DNA of 64,000 nucleotides from the NCBI GenBank assembly GCA_905182985.1, contig CAJJDN010000084.1:81928-145927 (forward strand), in the 5' to 3' direction. The position numbers and the translations under genes are program-made. Within the stretch, counting starts at the first letter, position 1; the number at the start of each line of letters is the position of its first letter. Shown here in pieces: positions 60,974 to 64,000 of this stretch. This DNA comes from Paramecium sonneborni. Lineage: Eukaryota; Ciliophora; Oligohymenophorea; Peniculida; Parameciidae. The notes beneath the pieces are model-generated. The model saw only the letters and a list, made by a program, of their open reading frames with translations, had not been told where the DNA came from and did not search any database.

Positions 60974-62734
60974 ATGGATAGAAATGGAGAATCAATCTTT
61001 ACATCATATTTTTGGAGGGAAATTAATGAGTCATTTTTCATGGTTCACTCTCCTATTAATCTCTGTGAAATCAATCTCTTCAAAAAGAAAAGTAATCATT
61101 TTATTCATAAAATAGTGTCTAATTATGTAAACGTAAATTGTCATAAATTATTAGATAAAATACTCAAATTAAGTAACAGATCTAAATTATCTTAATTAAA
61201 CTTTATCAACTTAAAACAGAGACTTTCATTACTTTTTTAATCAAGATAATAACATTCAGAACCCATTTAAAATTTAATTGATGAATTAATAGATTAAATT
61301 TGTTTTGCTCATCTTATTGAAGGATTACAACAATCATAAGATCTCATTAAAAATATGTCTCAAATGTCTGAGTAACAATAATAACTAATTTATCATTAAG
61401 AAAATTAAATATTAACTAATTTACATCAGATGATAGATTGTCAAGATGAATTAGCTTAATAGATCCAATCACTTGAATAGTAACTTGAATAACTTAACAA
61501 TTCAAATTCTCTTTCATAGTAAAATTCTCCCTTTATTTTATTAGACTTGAATAACATGTTAATGAAATCAATAATACTCTATTCTTCACCTACACTTCTT
61601 AAATTATTCAAGATCATTCCATCAAATTAACCAGAATCAGAATTAAAAATCATTAAGAAGAACTATCAATATTGAAGGATCTAATTATTTTACATCAAAA
61701 TTATCAAGTTGCTGAAAGTATTGGTAAAGCAACCTTTAATGAATCAAGTAAAATTCAAATTAACTATTTTTTTATAGGTAACACCATTACTGTAATCTTT
61801 GATAAGTATTTGAGTCATACTTAAATTGATCTCAACTTAGAACATTTCGCTAACCTTCAAAAATTAAGAGAAGTACCTTATGAATTTTCTGATTAATTAC
61901 CTGGTCTCAGATCTGATGTAAATCTATATCTATTCATTTAGGATGTTTTCGAAATGTAGATGTGTCATTTTTGTAAATAAATGGTTGATATTAAAAATCT
62001 TAAATAGTGTTCATATAATCATTATTCAATGGGATTAAATGAATACAATGAAGATTTATTAATTTGTTAAAGATATTAAATTAATGCAAAGTCTTAATAA
62101 TAATATTTTTTAGATCTTTATTCTACCAATTACATTATTGAAAGTATGTTAAATTATAACTTATTATAGATTAATAGATCTAATGCAAAAGATACTTTTG
62201 TTTTAAATGCTTGAAGTATGAATTTGATTCTTATGAAACCACACAATTTTTATGGATTTGTCCTCTATGTAAAGTAAATATCTCACTATTCCCATTTAGG
62301 GATTATGTTCTTGTGTTAGATGTTCAAAAAATGATATTATTTATAAATTAAAGAGGTAATACCTAGAACTTAATGGAGATTTAGATGATATTTATTAATC
62401 CTCTTACTTTGAAATGCTTGTGTAGGAAAAACGAAAATTAATAAAAAACATTCCTATAGAATTTAATGTATTTAAAACGAAATAAGAAAACAATGATGAT
62501 ACCTTAACACCAAAAAGTAATCTTAAACATAAAAAGTCAATCACTAAAAGAATGATCAAAAAGAAGATCAAAAAAAATGATTCCTTAATGAATTCAAAAT
62601 CACATAAACTTACACAGATGGAGAGTTCATCATCATCAGATAAAATTAAAATATCAAAAGAAATTAAAAGAAGATCTTTATTTTTTAATAATAATCATAA
62701 TGATCCTTCTAACTAATAAATCTTTATCTAATGA
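60974..62734 (+). CDS. zf-4CXXC_R1 zinc-finger protein (CDCA7-like)
   Basis: Predicted ~550-aa protein, introns 61519-61544, 61748-61777, 62144-62169 and 62274-62299. The N-terminal half is helical and Gln-rich coiled coil. From ~residue 300, MCHFCKQMVDIKNLKQCSYN starts a Cys-rich module; with the splice at 62144-62169 it continues IQCKRYFCFKCLKYEF and, across 62274-62299, LWICPLCKGLCSCVRCSKND. The W-x-C-P-x-C-x-G-x-C-x-C-x-x-C end matches zf-4CXXC_R1, the domain of CDCA7 and related proteins that recruit chromatin remodelling factors. The C-terminal ~120 residues are basic with a Ser run. A nuclear role is inferred from the family. All Cys of the module are present, but the spacing before the final block is longer than usual. 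Confidence 0.75.
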
Positions 62735-63051
62735 TTTTTTGTTAATGATTTTATCAATACTCTTTATCTTTATAAATTAATATTTAAAAATAATTTTACT
62801 CAATATTATATATAATATTATATTTATTTGAAAAATTGAATGAAAAATAAATTGAAATCAATTTAATATATTGATAATATTAAGTATATATTTAAATCAG
62901 AAAAAACAAAATAATATTTTGAAATTCAATATATGAGTAATACGGAAAAATAATATTATTATTTTATCTGAAAGATATTAGCATTAAAATGATACTTGAA
63001 TTCTAATATAAGTTCGTTGTGAGAACTAATTAATAATGTAATTGTATTAAA
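62735..63051. other. Intergenic, no gene seen
   Basis: AT-rich spacer of about 320 bases between two same-strand genes. No open frame, RNA or repeat identified. Confidence 0.5.
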
Positions 63052-64000
63052 ATGTTAAATAATGAATTAAATGAGTTTGTTAAGAAAGCATATAAACATA
63101 ATTTATTAAGTAATACATTTGAATATAGCTATTAAAGCTCCTCTGATATCTAAGTTGAAAATAAGAAATCAATTAATAAGTGGATCAGTTAGCAAAGTTT
63201 AAAGTAAGAAATAATCAAGAAAAGCAACAACAACAATTGAACATGGATAACAATAAAAAATTAGTGAAGAATTCACAGGGAGAAGCAGTTCTAAATTATC
63301 TAGTTCAATATTATTACGACAAGAAAGAAGAAGTACATAATCTCCTTAGAAATTGATGAGAATTCTATCCATTACTCAAGAAGTGCCTTAATAATTAGCT
63401 GATGTTTTAGGAGAAATTAGTCGAATTGAGTAAGAATCAGACATCAAATTAAAATGTAAGACAATATAGATTAGAAATATAAGGATAACAAAATAATAAT
63501 TAATCAAATATCTACAAAGGCATTTTCCTGATATTATATGTGAATAAATTGCAAAAGTCTTTAAAATACCTTAAATTCTGAGCTTTAATTAATACTAACA
63601 ATGGATATAAAAAATCGAAAATTTAGATTTGAAATAGTAAATTCGATTATGCTTTCTCGTGTATGATATAAATAATTAAGCAGAAATAACAACTCATAAT
63701 TTGGTTGAATTATTAAAATAAAATACTAATCCATCAATTGAATTGGATATTCTACATATGATTAAATAAACAAAGGTTTAAATATCAAATCAGATTAATC
63801 ATGATATTAAACAAATGAATTCATATACTTTACCTATGAGTGTCTTGAGAGTTAAATTAGATTAGAGTGTAATTCTCTAATAAAGGAGATAATCAGTTAT
63901 TTCAAATGATGGTAGAGGAAGATTATTTGGAAAAGTTAGTTAAAGGAATTCCTTTGATATAAATATTGATATGGATTAAGATTGTACAATAAATTAATAA
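63052..64000 (+). CDS. Unknown protein, truncated by the window end, EF-hand-like segment
   Basis: First 310 codons of a gene that is still open at 64000. One 19-nt intron (63110-63128) puts the ATG exon in frame. The N-terminal 100 residues are basic and Ser/Thr-rich, then QLIKYLQRHFPDIICEQIAK and LDLKQQIRLCFLVYDINNQA followed by EITTHNLVELLKQN. The FxxYDxNxxxxIxxxxLxxLL spacing resembles an EF-hand whose loop lacks some Ca2+ ligands. Near the end the chain is Ser/Arg-rich, with likely phosphorylation sites. Family cannot be assigned without the rest. Confidence 0.7.

Overview
This is a macronuclear scaffold of a Paramecium-type ciliate. Position 1 starts with two CCCAAA telomere units. About 40 protein genes read cleanly only if TAA and TAG are Gln and TGA is the sole stop. 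Almost every gene is cut by introns of 18-35 nt that begin GTA and end TAG or AAG. Base composition is very AT-rich and genes are often tens to a few hundred bases apart. The standard code gives almost no long frames here; every CDS below was read with the ciliate code, and coordinates run from first to last codon with introns inside.

Layout. 0.4-6.4 kb: telomere-proximal MFS transporter, SF-assemblin, a trichocyst matrix protein (TMP) and a degenerate kinase. 6.9-13.0 kb: a MORN-repeat protein with a Gln/Pro-rich head, a large unknown protein, a CFAP97-like protein, a small unknown on the plus strand and a charged protein. 13.1-17.7 kb: small unknown genes and a coiled-coil protein. 17.9-26.6 kb: a 1,759-aa TmcB/TmcC-like membrane protein and a 1,053-aa Gln-rich protein. 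28.1-32.7 kb: two unknowns, an STPG-repeat protein and a calcium-dependent protein kinase. 33.2-42.2 kb: an R2R3 MYB protein, small unknowns, a signal-peptide-peptidase-like protein lacking catalytic motifs, ESF2/ABT1, and a membrane protein. 42.3-49.4 kb: a second TMP, a coiled-coil protein, an FCP1/SCP-type phosphatase, a TPR protein and a broken LRR-like gene. 49.6-56 kb: a cyclic-nucleotide-gated K+ channel, a broken PH-like gene, a C2HC zinc-finger protein and a NEK kinase. 58-64 kb: a TPR protein, an oxalate/formate-type MFS transporter, a zf-4CXXC_R1 protein and a gene running off the end.

Much of the content fits ciliate cell architecture: cilia and basal bodies (SF-assemblin, MORN, CFAP97-like, STPG, NEK, coiled coils), exocytosis (two TMPs) and membrane or calcium signalling (CDPK, CNG channel, TmcB-like). 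There is no sign of an operon or of a bacterial-type system.

Two cautions. First, four perfect direct duplications (0.7-1.1 kb) abut each N or N-run; these look like contig overlaps left unmerged, so duplicated gene pieces there are artefacts. Second, five stretches carry Gln-codon-rich frames broken by in-frame TGA; I treat them as decayed or mis-sequenced genes. All homology calls are from motif recognition by eye; no search was run.
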